A stretch of 64,000 nt of DNA from Candidatus Hydrogenedentota bacterium (lineage in GTDB: Bacteria > Hydrogenedentota > Hydrogenedentia > Hydrogenedentales > JAGMZX01). Made by a program: the position numbers and the translations under genes. The notes beneath the pieces were generated by a model. It was not told where the DNA came from and made no database searches. It saw only the letters and a list, made by a program, of their open reading frames with translations. This document shows positions 16,503 through 25,527 of the stretch, one piece after another (position 1 is the stretch's first letter; each line of letters opens with the position of its first letter). Location of the stretch: assembly GCA_029556545.1 (NCBI GenBank), contig JAKQEQ010000029.1:62001-126000 (forward strand), read 5' to 3'.

Positions 16503-19103
16503 TTACTCCCCGGCGGGAGGCCGCGAGGCGCTCACGTAAACCGAGTTGGCGGCGCCGAGATTCAGGTTGCTGATAAGCACGATGACCCGGCCCAGGCCGG
16601 CGGGATCGGCCTGCTTATCGATCGGGGGCAGGTCGCCGCAATCGAAATACCCGTTGCCGTTCACGTCGATCAGGTCGAATAGTTCCTGCGTCAATGCGCC
16701 GCCGAACTCGGCCAGTTCGAGGTAGCCGTCACTATTGACGTCGAGCAGCGCGAGAAGGTCGACGCCCAGGACGGGCCACACGGCGAGCACTTCCTGCAAC
16801 GAGAGCACGCCGTTGGCATCGGCGTCGGCAAACGCGAACGCGATGTCCGAGATGGTCGGGTCGAGCACGCGCACTTCCGCGAGGGACAGGCCGCCGTCGC
16901 CATCAAGATCAAAAACGAACCACAGGATGGGCAACAAGACGGCCGGATCATTCGGTAGCGGACACGGCTCGGCGTAAGGGTTCAACACAAGGGTCGAATC
17001 GCCCGGTTGCAGTTCAACGCCATCCTCGCCCTCAGGATAGACCTTGACGCCAACGCTGTTGCCCCGGCTGTCGATGTTCCACTCGTCGCGATTGAAACCG
17101 AACGTGAGATTGCGCGTTGTCGGATCCACTTCGAAGGCCACTGCGCGGCTGCTGAGCGGTGGAATATCGCGCAACGCGGGTTCTGTGGCCGCGCTGACGA
17201 CGACCATGTCCTCGCCCTCGGCGAATGCGGCCTCGACCACGTGGCCTTCCGCGAAGCGGTCCTCCTGGAGCGTGAACGGAAGACGCGCCGCGTCACTGGG
17301 TCGGAGTTGGTTGGCCGCGCCGCCTTCCACGGCCCGCTCCCGCGCGAAGAACCAATACAGGGACGGCAGCGACTGACCGAAGAAGGCGCTCAGTGCGTCG
17401 TCCGCCGCGAGGCGCAGTTCATATTGCGCGCCGCTGAAGGTCATGGCGCCCATAAAAGACGCAAGCGCCACGCGAACACGCTCGAGGACTCCGGGACTCA
17501 CAGGATTCGACGCGAACAGGTGCACGAGCGGGTCCACGTCGAACGCATTGGCCAAGAAGAGGAAGAAGTCTTGTGCCGCCGTCGCATAGCCGGGCGCGCT
17601 CGCGGAAAACGCCGAGAAAAGCGGATCGGACAAATTAGCCGTATCGCCCACCTCGAACGAGCGGGCCGTGGCGAAGTCATCGAGGAGTTGGCCCACGTAT
17701 GCGCCGACGCCGTCGAGAAGCGGTCGCGTGAATGAAACTTCAAGCGGGTTGCCCGCGGCGTCCACGTCGCTCGGGCTTGCCGCCGCGACGACCGGATAGT
17801 CATAGCCGTCGAAGGACGCCCGGTACAACGCCTCGGCAAAGGCGCTCTCGAAGCTCAGTTCCTGCGCGCCGTCCGCGTTTTCGTCAACGTCCTCCGCGTT
17901 GTGCAGCGAGACGTTGAGCAACTGGCGCGGGTCCAGCGCAAGGGCGCCGTAGGCGTGCAAGGCCGGGGTGAGTCCGGCGTACCGTTCGTAGTCCGTACTG
18001 TACGCGCCCATGAGGTTGTAGAAGACCACTTCATACGCGCCGTTCCGCGCAACCAGCATCGGACTCCGCAAGCCGGCGGTCTCGAAGCGCCCCGTCGTTT
18101 CCTCGAGGCGTTCCTCGATGGCGGCGAGCGTGACATCGAGTTGCGCCTGCGAGAAATCGCGGCGGCTGTACGGGGCCGTGTCGTCGATGTCGCCGATGCG
18201 CAACGCGGTCAACTGTTGGAGCATGAGCGGGCTCAGACGCAGCCGCCACTGGCGCTGCCACGTCAGGCTGCTCAGGAGCTTCCCCTGCGAGAAATCCAGG
18301 GTCTTGCTGTAGCTGTCCGCGCGGTATACGACGCCAAAGACGGCCCGGCTCGGCAGACTCGCTACCGGCACGGTGATCCGGCCCCCGGCCACGTCGCCGA
18401 AAAGCGGCAGGGACATGCCGTCCTCCAATTGCATGAGGACGTGAATCTTCTCGCCGGTGCGGTTTGCCTCGGGCACGCCGCTCGCGATAAACGGCAGCGT
18501 AATCGTCGTCGGGGCCAGCGTCTCATCGGGATTCTGCGCCACGAATCCGAGGTCTTCGCCGTCATGCGCAATCCGAATCGCATCGGAAAGCACAAGCACC
18601 GACTCGGGAGGCTCCACGACCAGGAAGGGCGCCTCGAGGAGTTCGATACCCACGGCGGTCTCCGAAGCGCGCGCATTCGCCGGAACCGTCACCGTGGCGT
18701 CGCCCAACGCGACCGCGCCGCCCTCCGGGCCAATGTACCCGACCGCGCTCACGGGATTAACCGTGATCAGGTTCTCCCGGACAACCGTATCGCTGCCATA
18801 GGCGGTCTGGACCGAAAGCCGCACCGTGTACACGCCCGCGGCGGTGTATTGGTGCCGCGGGTTGGGCGTGTTCGCCAGGTTCCCGTCGCCGAAATCCCAG
18901 GACCAGGCGAAAATCGTGCCCGAGCCCCGCAGCGACGTGTCCGTGAACTGGACCGTGAGCGGGACCCACCCCCGCGTGGGCGCCGCCCGGAAATTGGCCT
19001 CCGGCTTATCGGGGTCGACGGTAAAGAAGGGACAACCGGTCAGTCCCAATATCGTAATACCGGCCAGAAGCGTCCACAGGATGCGAGATGAAGCGCGCAA
19101 CAT
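16503..19103 (-). CDS. PKD-domain lipoprotein with C-terminal EF-hand-like loops
   Basis: About 866 residues from ATG 19103; the frame extends to 19142, but the start at LRASSRILWTLLAG gives a proper lipoprotein signal with lipobox LTGC. A PKD domain follows at ~25-120 (PLTVQFTDTS, AWSWDFGDG, YTAAGVYTVRLSV). Then comes a segment GPEGGAVALGDATVTVPANA, a pattern seen in ZU5-like extracellular domains. A long unassigned alpha-rich middle follows. Residues ~735-820 hold several Ca-binding loops: DLDGDGGLSLAEV, DADANGVLSLQEV, DVNSDGYLELAEF, DVNGNGYFDCGDL. It is probably anchored to a membrane by its lipidated Cys and exposed to the periplasm or surface. No enzyme is recognised. It lacks the poly-GE linker of its neighbour. 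Confidence 0.8.
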   Translation of the reverse strand: MLRASSRILWTLLAGITILGLTGCPFFTVDPDKPEANFRAAPTRGWVPLTVQFTDTSLRGSGTIFAWSWDFGDGNLANTPNPRHQYTAAGVYTVRLSVQTAYGSDTVVRENLITVNPVSAVGYIGPEGGAVALGDATVTVPANARASETAVGIELLEAPFLVVEPPESVLVLSDAIRIAHDGEDLGFVAQNPDETLAPTTITLPFIASGVPEANRTGEKIHVLMQLEDGMSLPLFGDVAGGRITVPVASLPSRAVFGVVYRADSYSKTLDFSQGKLLSSLTWQRQWRLRLSPLMLQQLTALRIGDIDDTAPYSRRDFSQAQLDVTLAAIEERLEETTGRFETAGLRSPMLVARNGAYEVVFYNLMGAYSTDYERYAGLTPALHAYGALALDPRQLLNVSLHNAEDVDENADGAQELSFESAFAEALYRASFDGYDYPVVAAASPSDVDAAGNPLEVSFTRPLLDGVGAYVGQLLDDFATARSFEVGDTANLSDPLFSAFSASAPGYATAAQDFFLFLANAFDVDPLVHLFASNPVSPGVLERVRVALASFMGAMTFSGAQYELRLAADDALSAFFGQSLPSLYWFFARERAVEGGAANQLRPSDAARLPFTLQEDRFAEGHVVEAAFAEGEDMVVVSAATEPALRDIPPLSSRAVAFEVDPTTRNLTFGFNRDEWNIDSRGNSVGVKVYPEGEDGVELQPGDSTLVLNPYAEPCPLPNDPAVLLPILWFVFDLDGDGGLSLAEVRVLDPTISDIAFAFADADANGVLSLQEVLAVWPVLGVDLLALLDVNSDGYLELAEFGGALTQELFDLIDVNGNGYFDCGDLPPIDKQADPAGLGRVIVLISNLNLGAANSVYVSASRPPAGE

Positions 19104-19294
19104 AGAAGCGGTCCTTCCCTCCGTGCACGGGCACATGGTCACGGCGTTCCGTCACGGTCCGCGAAATCGCGGCGCGCGTAACGCCATGAGGCATAACCCT
19201 AATTTAGGCTCAAGTTTGCGGGATACGGCGGAAAAAGTCAACTGTTGAAAATCCCCGTCTGAGAAAACGCCGCCGCCCAGACCCTGGTCTCGGC

Positions 19295-22200
19295 TCACGT
19301 GTTCCTTCGATACTGGCCGCCGACGGCGAAGAGCGCCTGCGTGATCTGACCGAGCGAGCAATACCGCACGGTGTCCATCAGTTCGGCAAATATGTTGCCG
19401 CCGCCGAGGCAGGTTTGTTGCAGCGTATCGAGCGCTTCGGGCGCGTGCGCGGCGTTGCGCTCGTGGAAGGCGAGCAGGCGCGCGAGCTGGCGCTGCTTCT
19501 CCTCCTCGGTGCCGCGCCGAAGTTCGAGGCGGTTGATGGCCTCCTCGTGGTCCGCGTGCGGGTTCAAGAACGTATTGACGCCGACAATCGGATGGACGCC
19601 AGTCGATTTCAGGTGCTCATAGTGCAGGCTTTCGTCCTGAATGCGGGCGCGCTGGTGGCCGCGCTCCATCGCGCCGAGCACGCCGCCGCGCTCGCTGATC
19701 CGCTCGAACTCGCACAACACCGCCTCCTCGACGAGGTCGGTGAGTTCGTCAATGATGAACGACCCTTGAAGCGGGTTCTCGTTGAAGGCGAGACCGTGCT
19801 CCTGGTTGATGATGTGCTGGATGGCCATGGCCCGTCGTGCGGATTCCTCGGTGGGCGTCGTAATCGCCTCGTCGTAGGCGTTCGTGTGCAGCGAATTGCA
19901 CTGGTCGTAGATGGCCGTGAGCGCCTGGAGCGTCGTGCGGACGTCGTTGAACTGGACCTCCTGGGCGTGGAGCGACCGTCCGCTGGTCTGGATATGCGCC
20001 TTGAGCTTCTGCGCGCGTTCGTCCGCGCCGTACCGGTCGCGCATGGCCACGGCCCAGATGCGCCGCGCGACGCGGTTGATCACGGCGTACTCCGGGTCCA
20101 TGCCGCACGAGAAGAAGAACGCGAGATTCGGCGCGAATTCGTTGATGTCCATGCCGCGCGCGAGGTAGTACTCGACATAGGTGAACCCGTTCGCGAGCGT
20201 GAACGCCAGTTGCGTGATCGGGTTCGCGCCCGCCTCGGCGATGTGGTACCCCGAGATCGAGACTGAATAGAAATTGCGCACGTCGTTGTTGATGAAGAAT
20301 TCCTGCACGTCCCCCATCATCTTGAGCGCGAAGTCGATGGCGAATATGCAGGTATTCTGCCCCTGGTCCTCCTTGAGGATGTCCGCCTGCACCGTACCGC
20401 GGACGCGGCGCAACACGTCCGCGCGGAGGCGGCGCATCTCGTCGTCAGACGGCGCGCGACCGTGCGCGCTTACGAACTTGTCGGCCTGTTGGTCGACAGC
20501 CGCGTTCAGGAACATGGCCAGAATGATCGGCGCGGGGCCGTTGATCGTCATCGAGACCGACGTGTTCGGCGCGCACAGGTCGAACCCGTCGAAAAGTTCG
20601 CGCATGTCGTCGAGGGTGCAAATGGCGACGCCCGACGATCCGATCTTGCCGTAGATATCCGGCCGTTCGTCGGGGTCGAAACCGTACAGCGTGACCGAAT
20701 CGAAGGCGGTCGAAAGCCGATTTGCGGGCGCGTCCTTCGACAGGTACTTGAACCGCGCGTTCGTCCGCCGCGCGTCGCCCTCGCCCGCGAACATGCGCGT
20801 CGGGTCCTCATCGCCGCGCTTGAGCGGGAAACAGCCCGCCGTGAACGGGAATGCTCCAGGCACGTTCTCGAACAGCAGCCAGCGCAGCAGCTCGCCGTCG
20901 TTCTCGAATCGCGGCAGCGCCACGCGCGGAATGCGACTGCCCGCGAGGCTCTCCTTGTACAGCAACGCGCGCACCTCGCGCCCGCGCACCTCGTAAGCGA
21001 GTTCCTCTTGCGCGTAGCGCTCGCGCAGGCCGGGAAATTCCTCGATCAGCGCGGCGCAGCGCGCGTCCAACTCGCCGGCGAGCGCGGCGCGCCTCTCGAA
21101 CAACGCCTCGCGCAGGGACGCCTTCTCGACGAGGTCCGCGGCCCCCGCAAGTTGCCAGCGGTCGCGCGCGACGCGCGCCTGTTGTTCGACCCAGGCGCGA
21201 TATGCGCGCACGGTCCGGGCAATCTCGGCGAGATACCGCACGCGCTCGTGGGGCACAATGACGGCGGTGTCGGTCGAGCACTTCGAGGCCGGCGGCGGGA
21301 GCGTGGACCGCAGTTCAAGACCGCGTTTCCGGTTCAGCGTCTCGAGCAGCGCCTGATAGAACGCCGTGACCCCGTCGTCGTTGAACCGCGAAGAGATCGC
21401 GCCGAAGACGGGCATGTCCTCGATCGGACGCTCGAAAAGATGGTGGTTGCGCTGGTACTGCTTACGCACGTCGCGCAGGGCGTCGAGTGCGCCGGGGCGA
21501 TCGAACTTGTTGACGACCACGAGGTCCGCGTAGTCAAGCATGCCGATTTTTTCGAGCTGTGACGCCGCACCGTACTCAGGCGTCATCACGTAGACCGCCG
21601 CATCCACCAACGGCACGATGGCCGCGTCGCTCTGTCCAACCCCGGCCGTCTCCGCGATCACGAGGTCGTACCCCGCCGCGCTGACCGCGAAGATCGCCTC
21701 GCGCAGCGCCTCGGAAATTTCCCCGGCGCGCGCGCGTGTCGCCAAGGACCGCATGTAGACGCGCGGGTCGCCGGCGCTATTGATACGAATGCGGTCGCCG
21801 AGCAGCGCGCCGCCGGTGCGCTTGCGCGTCGGGTCCGTCGAGAGGATCGCCACGCGCTTGTCCTGGAAGTCGTGAAGGAAGCGCGTGACGAGTTCATCGA
21901 TGAGCGACGACTTGCCCGCGCCGCCTGTTCCGGTGATGCCCACGACCGCCCCACGTGGCATGGGCATCTTGCCCATGGCTTCCATCACGGGCGAGACGCC
22001 CGTGCCACAAACGGCCTCAAGCACCGTAATGTGGCGGGCCAGTTCGCGCGGGTCACCAAGATTATACGCGCGTGCGGGTTCGAGCGGTTGGCGGTTCGCC
22101 AACGTCCGCGCGATCAGGTCGTCGATCATGCCGCGCAGGCCGAGCAAGCGTCCGTCTTCCGGCGAATAGATTTTCGCGACGCCTTGGGCCTCGAGTTCCC

Positions 22201-22555
22201 GGATTTCGCGTGGCACGATAACGCCGCCGCCGCCGCCGAAGACCTTGATGTGCCCCGCGCCGCTCGCGCGCAGCAACTCCAGAATATACGGGAAGAACTC
22301 CATGTGCCCGCCTTGGTACGAACTCACCGCGATGGCGTCCGCGTCTTCCTGGATGGCCGCCTGCACAATCTCCCGCGCCGCGCGGTTGTGCCCGAGGTGG
22401 ATGACCTCCGCGCCCGCCTCGAGCAGGATGCGGCGCATGATGTTGATCGCCGCGTCATGCCCGTCGAACAGCGACGTCGCCGTGACGACCCGTACCGGCC
22501 GCGAAGGCGCCTCGTCAAGCGTGGTTGCGGGCTGCAATACCGTTTTGAGACTCAT
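19295..22555 (-). CDS. icmF: Fused isobutyryl-CoA mutase (IcmF type)
   Basis: 1086 residues with the three-part IcmF layout. The N-terminal B12-binding domain (~20-150) has SLFDGHDAAINIMRRIL and SSYQGGHMEFFP. The middle MeaB/MeaI-type GTPase has the P-loop GITGTGGAGKSSLIDEL and VVVNKFDRPGALD. The mutase barrel starts near residue 570 (DPTRMFAGEGDARRTNARF; GPAPIILAMFLNAAVDQQ; VQADILKEDQGQNTCIF). The enzyme would interconvert isobutyryl- and n-butyryl-CoA, or a close relative, using adenosylcobalamin, with the GTPase as chaperone. Length fits the family. Oddity: an 18-residue peptide (TGVSPVMEAMGKMPMP) between the B12 and GTPase domains is encoded by a dispersed palindrome (21955-22008). Acyl-CoA neighbours include the dehydrogenase at 25588. 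Confidence 0.9.
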   Translation of the reverse strand: MSLKTVLQPATTLDEAPSRPVRVVTATSLFDGHDAAINIMRRILLEAGAEVIHLGHNRAAREIVQAAIQEDADAIAVSSYQGGHMEFFPYILELLRASGAGHIKVFGGGGGVIVPREIRELEAQGVAKIYSPEDGRLLGLRGMIDDLIARTLANRQPLEPARAYNLGDPRELARHITVLEAVCGTGVSPVMEAMGKMPMPRGAVVGITGTGGAGKSSLIDELVTRFLHDFQDKRVAILSTDPTRKRTGGALLGDRIRINSAGDPRVYMRSLATRARAGEISEALREAIFAVSAAGYDLVIAETAGVGQSDAAIVPLVDAAVYVMTPEYGAASQLEKIGMLDYADLVVVNKFDRPGALDALRDVRKQYQRNHHLFERPIEDMPVFGAISSRFNDDGVTAFYQALLETLNRKRGLELRSTLPPPASKCSTDTAVIVPHERVRYLAEIARTVRAYRAWVEQQARVARDRWQLAGAADLVEKASLREALFERRAALAGELDARCAALIEEFPGLRERYAQEELAYEVRGREVRALLYKESLAGSRIPRVALPRFENDGELLRWLLFENVPGAFPFTAGCFPLKRGDEDPTRMFAGEGDARRTNARFKYLSKDAPANRLSTAFDSVTLYGFDPDERPDIYGKIGSSGVAICTLDDMRELFDGFDLCAPNTSVSMTINGPAPIILAMFLNAAVDQQADKFVSAHGRAPSDDEMRRLRADVLRRVRGTVQADILKEDQGQNTCIFAIDFALKMMGDVQEFFINNDVRNFYSVSISGYHIAEAGANPITQLAFTLANGFTYVEYYLARGMDINEFAPNLAFFFSCGMDPEYAVINRVARRIWAVAMRDRYGADERAQKLKAHIQTSGRSLHAQEVQFNDVRTTLQALTAIYDQCNSLHTNAYDEAITTPTEESARRAMAIQHIINQEHGLAFNENPLQGSFIIDELTDLVEEAVLCEFERISERGGVLGAMERGHQRARIQDESLHYEHLKSTGVHPIVGVNTFLNPHADHEEAINRLELRRGTEEEKQRQLARLLAFHERNAAHAPEALDTLQQTCLGGGNIFAELMDTVRYCSLGQITQALFAVGGQYRRNT
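21955..22008. repeat. In-frame palindromic repeat inside icmF
   Basis: Left arm GTGGCATGGGCATCTTGCC continues CATG; right arm CACGGGCGAGACGCCCGTG continues CCAC. The arms are inverted copies with a short spacer. 54 bases add 18 codons without shifting the frame, at the linker between the cobalamin and GTPase domains. Nearly identical to 63555-63609. Confidence 0.85.
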
Positions 22556-22760
22556 GATTCACGAATTCCCACCAAGGTGTGTATGTCGTATCTGATTCGC
22601 TCGTTGTCCAGCGCGAGCCCAGCACGTTACCACAGCGGCTTACAAGAGGCCGCTGCAGGCTTGCCATCGGTTTACCGAACGCCGCTGTCTCCGACGTCAT
22701 CACGCTAGACCTGACACACAATTCGAGTGTTCGCGTACTACGGTAAGGGCGCGCCACCCG

Positions 22761-24260
22761 TCACAAATAACCAATTGCCTCTAACACATCTACGGTTTCT
22801 TTACTGATGGATACCCACTCGGGCTCGCCGAATGCTTTTGCCAGAGCGACGTTTTCCGCTTTCTTTTGCTTAAGCAGGGTCTTCATATGTCGAATCCCTG
22901 AGTCGCTGGAACAAGGCCTTTTCGCATCCTCATCCTTGTCATCATGGACGCATGGTGCGCCGAGCGCTTGAAACTCATTGACTTTCGTGTCCGCCTGAAT
23001 AACCGTTACATCCCATTCGCGAGGTTTAAGTCTTCGCATGTCCGCCTCAGCCATAACAATTCTATCGCCCGAGACACTCAGTTGCCCGGTCGGGGAAAAT
23101 AGCGTTTGTGCCTGAACGTAGTCTGGTATGGACCCGCGCGCCAGCGTCAGAAGCGTCGGGAACACGTCATAGGTCGATACGGGGTGCGTAACGGTCGTCG
23201 GCGCGCTTTGTCCAGGCAAGTGGATTAGAAGCGGCACATGAATCTGATGATAAAAGGGACTGTGCCCATGATAGAATACCCCATGATCACTGAACGATTG
23301 CCCATGGTCCGACAGGACGATCACTAGGGTTCGGTCCAGAACGCGGGTGCTTTTCAGACGTGCAAGAATGCGCCCAAACCGCTCATCAACGGATCGTATT
23401 TCAGCATCATACAGCTTCTGGACAACGGAAAGCCCCTGCTTGCTAAGCTGCGCTAGTTCCAGCGGATTTCCGTATTTATCCTTTGACTCCTTATGGGCTT
23501 CCAGATACAAGCGTAAGATTGTCTTATCAGGCTGAGGCAATCCGTCTATCAGTTCAAAGACGTCTTCACCAAAGAGATCGCCAAAGCACTTTCCCGTCGC
23601 CGAGTATGGGAAATGTTCCAGGTACGGGAAATGCGGATCATAGACATGAATAAACGTAAAGAATGGCTCCTGTGCCGATTCTGAAAGCCACCTGTCCACT
23701 TCTTCCATTTGCTCTAGTTTTCGTTCCGGACCCGTAGTGATTACCGTGTCAAAACCGCGTTCAAAGGTGGGCGCGTCATTCACCACGGGATTGGCGGATA
23801 TCCACGAAGTGTGGTACCCGCAAGACGAAAGACACTCGGCGAGCGTCTTGAATTGGCTCCGTATTGTCTGAGTACGCGTCGTAAAATCCGCTTGCTCATC
23901 GGAGTCTATTGACACTGTATAGGTATTGGGCTGTAGCCCAGCCAAGTGTACGCTCGGCATCACCCCCGTAAATAGAGACGCTACTGATTGCTTGGTAGCC
24001 GTTGATTGGCTGTAGGCGTTCCTAAAATAGTAACAGGAAGTCGAGGCGAACGTGTCTATCTCAGGGCAGACCGGCCTTCCATATCCACGAACGCCGACGT
24101 GGTCTCCTCTCCACGAATCGGGCATAAAGACCAGGATATTGGGGAGGATGTCTTTCTCGTAGTTACAGACCAGGATATTGAAGCTTGATAGTGACGCCGC
24201 CATGCCTGCCGCGAGAAAACGCCTTCTTGTGATTTGGATATCTTCGTCTTTATGCGACAC
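22761..24260 (-). CDS. Sulfatase-fold (alkaline phosphatase superfamily) hydrolase, atypical active site
   Basis: About 499 residues starting at GTG 24260, behind GAGGAAG; the frame also contains an ATG at 24299. ITRRRFLAAGMAASLSSF near the N-terminus looks like a TAT signal. Superfamily metal sites are visible: ILVFMPDSWRGDHVG, then VIVLSDHGQSFSDHGVFYHGH and IHVPLLIHLPG. The usual C/S-x-P-x-R formylglycine motif is missing; the equivalent stretch is YSQSTATKQSVASLFTG. It is therefore probably not a classical sulfatase and may use a Thr or Ser nucleophile like phosphonate or phosphodiester hydrolases. The gene is visibly AT-richer than its neighbours, suggesting transfer. It overlaps the MNT gene by 11 bases, a tight and unusual coupling. 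Confidence 0.78.
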   Translation of the reverse strand: MSHKDEDIQITRRRFLAAGMAASLSSFNILVCNYEKDILPNILVFMPDSWRGDHVGVRGYGRPVCPEIDTFASTSCYYFRNAYSQSTATKQSVASLFTGVMPSVHLAGLQPNTYTVSIDSDEQADFTTRTQTIRSQFKTLAECLSSCGYHTSWISANPVVNDAPTFERGFDTVITTGPERKLEQMEEVDRWLSESAQEPFFTFIHVYDPHFPYLEHFPYSATGKCFGDLFGEDVFELIDGLPQPDKTILRLYLEAHKESKDKYGNPLELAQLSKQGLSVVQKLYDAEIRSVDERFGRILARLKSTRVLDRTLVIVLSDHGQSFSDHGVFYHGHSPFYHQIHVPLLIHLPGQSAPTTVTHPVSTYDVFPTLLTLARGSIPDYVQAQTLFSPTGQLSVSGDRIVMAEADMRRLKPREWDVTVIQADTKVNEFQALGAPCVHDDKDEDAKRPCSSDSGIRHMKTLLKQKKAENVALAKAFGEPEWVSISKETVDVLEAIGYL

Positions 24261-24543
24261 GGACGGCTTCCTCACGGATGCGGGCGCGTAGCGCAGCATG
24301 CTCAGCGCCCTTCTCGATGAGATCGACTTTCTTCACACCGAGGATTTCCTCGATCCGGTGCTGTACATGAAAAAAATGAAAGAGACCAACGGGGCGGCTG
24401 AATTCCACGAGGAAATCAAGATCGCTTTCCGGTCCCGCCTCGCCTCGCGCGACGGACCCGAATAGTTCAAGAGACTTGACGCCCATCTCGTCGAGCTCCG
24501 TCAGATAGGAGGCCAATTGCCGTTGTACTGATTCTCTGTTCAT
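24250..24543 (-). CDS. Minimal nucleotidyltransferase (MNT, MntA-like)
   Basis: 97 residues with the minimal nucleotidyltransferase active site: LFGSVARGEAGPESDLDFLV carries the G-S-x-A-R-G and S-D-x-D motifs needed for metal-dependent nucleotidyl transfer. MNT proteins usually pair with a HEPN RNase and neutralise it by AMPylation. No HEPN gene is adjacent. Its start ATG overlaps the TetR stop (ATGA), and its end overlaps the GTG start of the sulfatase-fold gene, making a three-gene coupled unit. The role here is unclear: an orphan antitoxin, or a regulator of the neighbouring enzyme. Confidence 0.82.
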   Translation of the reverse strand: MNRESVQRQLASYLTELDEMGVKSLELFGSVARGEAGPESDLDFLVEFSRPVGLFHFFHVQHRIEEILGVKKVDLIEKGAEHAALRARIREEAVRVA

Positions 24544-25211
24544 AGCGTACCTCGCATTCCCGAGAGGTCATTCGTAAGCTCTCGCAACAGAAGGGAAGTC
24601 TGAACACGAGTATACTCCTCCAAGGGAAACTCCCGCGCCAGGAACCACCGGCGGAACGCCCACATGTGCCCCAGCACAACGATGTTGTGGGCCATGAGCC
24701 GCAGCGCCTTGTCGTCGCGCAGGCGTAGCGTGCCGTCCTCGAGTCCCCGGCGCAGAATCTCCTCGAAGATTCGTGTAATCCGCTCTTCGTTGCGCAATAC
24801 ATAGCGACGCAATGTCCCGTTGAGAGCGCTCGTTTCCCGGTAGATGAGCAAGATCGCGTCCTGCATCCGGTCGCATACCCGCATGTACTCCGCGATTGCG
24901 GCCTCAAGCGTGGCGCGGCCCGTGGCCTCCGCCCCGATCCGTTCCCGAAGCGCACGCTCCATGTCGCCGTGAATCGCCTCGCACACGAGGTACAACACGT
25001 CTTCTTTCGTTTTCACGTATTCGTACAGCAGCCCGACCGACCAGCCCGCCGCTTCGGCCAACTCGCGCGTCGTGGTCCGGTGGAACCCCTTGCGGATGAA
25101 AAGCCCCACTGCGGCATCGACTAAATCGCGCCGTTTCTTCTCGACAAGGTCGTGATTCTTCACCCGCGCCGGGATGACTTTGCGGCCATGCGCGGCCTGT
25201 GTCGCAGCCAT
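24540..25211 (-). CDS. TetR family transcriptional regulator, FadR-like context
   Basis: 223 residues. The N-terminal helix-turn-helix is typical of TetR: KRRDLVDAAVGLFIRKGFHR, then TTTRELAEAAGWSVGLLYEY and VKTKEDVLYLV. The C-terminal ligand domain is divergent, as usual. ATG 25211 follows AGGAGAG. A consensus promoter sits upstream (25266-25271 and 25243-25248), with a palindrome TGAGCGCTCGCTCA (25227-25240) on the start site, so it probably represses itself. The divergent acyl-CoA dehydrogenase has two related sites, which suggests control of acyl-CoA oxidation with an acyl-CoA as the likely ligand (inference from context). The next gene (MNT) overlaps it by four bases. Confidence 0.87.
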   Translation of the reverse strand: MAATQAAHGRKVIPARVKNHDLVEKKRRDLVDAAVGLFIRKGFHRTTTRELAEAAGWSVGLLYEYVKTKEDVLYLVCEAIHGDMERALRERIGAEATGRATLEAAIAEYMRVCDRMQDAILLIYRETSALNGTLRRYVLRNEERITRIFEEILRRGLEDGTLRLRDDKALRLMAHNIVVLGHMWAFRRWFLAREFPLEEYTRVQTSLLLRELTNDLSGMRGTL

Positions 25212-25226
25212 AACATCTCTCCTGAT

Positions 25227-25240
25227 TGAGCGCTCGCTCA
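25227..25240. promoter_or_regulatory. TetR-type operator at the tetR start site
   Basis: TGAGCG-CT-CGCTCA, a perfect inverted repeat directly downstream of the tetR -10 box (minus strand). Binding here would block transcription, consistent with autoregulation. Confidence 0.65.
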
Positions 25241-25242
25241 GA

Positions 25243-25271
25243 ATTCTAACAAGAGCGCGCCGCTATGTCAA
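25243..25271 (-). promoter_or_regulatory. Sigma70-type promoter of the tetR-MNT-sulfatase operon
   Basis: On the minus strand, TTGACA (25271-25266), a 17-base spacer and TAGAAT (25248-25243). Both boxes are near consensus. The start would fall near 25236, giving a 5' leader of about 25 bases before ATG 25211. Confidence 0.75.
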
Positions 25272-25325
25272 GAGGGGAGCGAACGCCTGTACGTGATCCC
25301 GCTCACAGGACTTTCGACGTATCCG

Positions 25326-25356
25326 CCCTGTCAGACTCGTCAGACTCGTCCGACTG
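25326..25356. repeat. Tandem nonamer-like repeat (GTCAGACTC)
   Basis: Units GTCAGACTC, GTCAGACTC, GTCCGACTG, followed by decayed copies to about 25385. Same period as the array at 4234-4270 but a different unit. It lies between the tetR promoter and the acyl-CoA dehydrogenase promoter. Confidence 0.6.
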
Positions 25357-25466
25357 GTTTGACACTTCTGACCGGTCTGAGCAGTCCAATGGATCAGGCA
25401 TGGACGATTCTGAATTGTGGACCGGGTTGGCGTGGTCGCGTACTGCGGCGCAAGTGAAAATAGTAC

Positions 25467-25496
25467 TTGACCGAAGGGTGTCATTCGTGGTCTAAT
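25467..25496 (+). promoter_or_regulatory. Probable promoter of the acyl-CoA dehydrogenase gene
   Basis: TTGACC (25467-25472), an 18-base spacer and TCTAAT (25491-25496). The -10 box abuts the first operator-like site, so a bound repressor would exclude polymerase. Confidence 0.5.
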
Positions 25497-25514
25497 ACCT
25501 ACCGGTCGTTAGGT
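25497..25514. promoter_or_regulatory. Operator-like palindrome O1 upstream of the acyl-CoA dehydrogenase
   Basis: ACCTACCG-GT-CGTTAGGT, an inverted repeat with one mismatch. The central CGGTCG resembles CGCTCG in the tetR operator. A near-direct copy (O2) starts 31 bases further on, about three helical turns. Confidence 0.6.
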
Positions 25515-25527
25515 TCCGAGTGAAGTT

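Noticed and set aside
24250-24543. Complete HEPN-MNT toxin-antitoxin pair
   Set aside because: Only the MNT half is present; neither neighbour is a HEPN protein.
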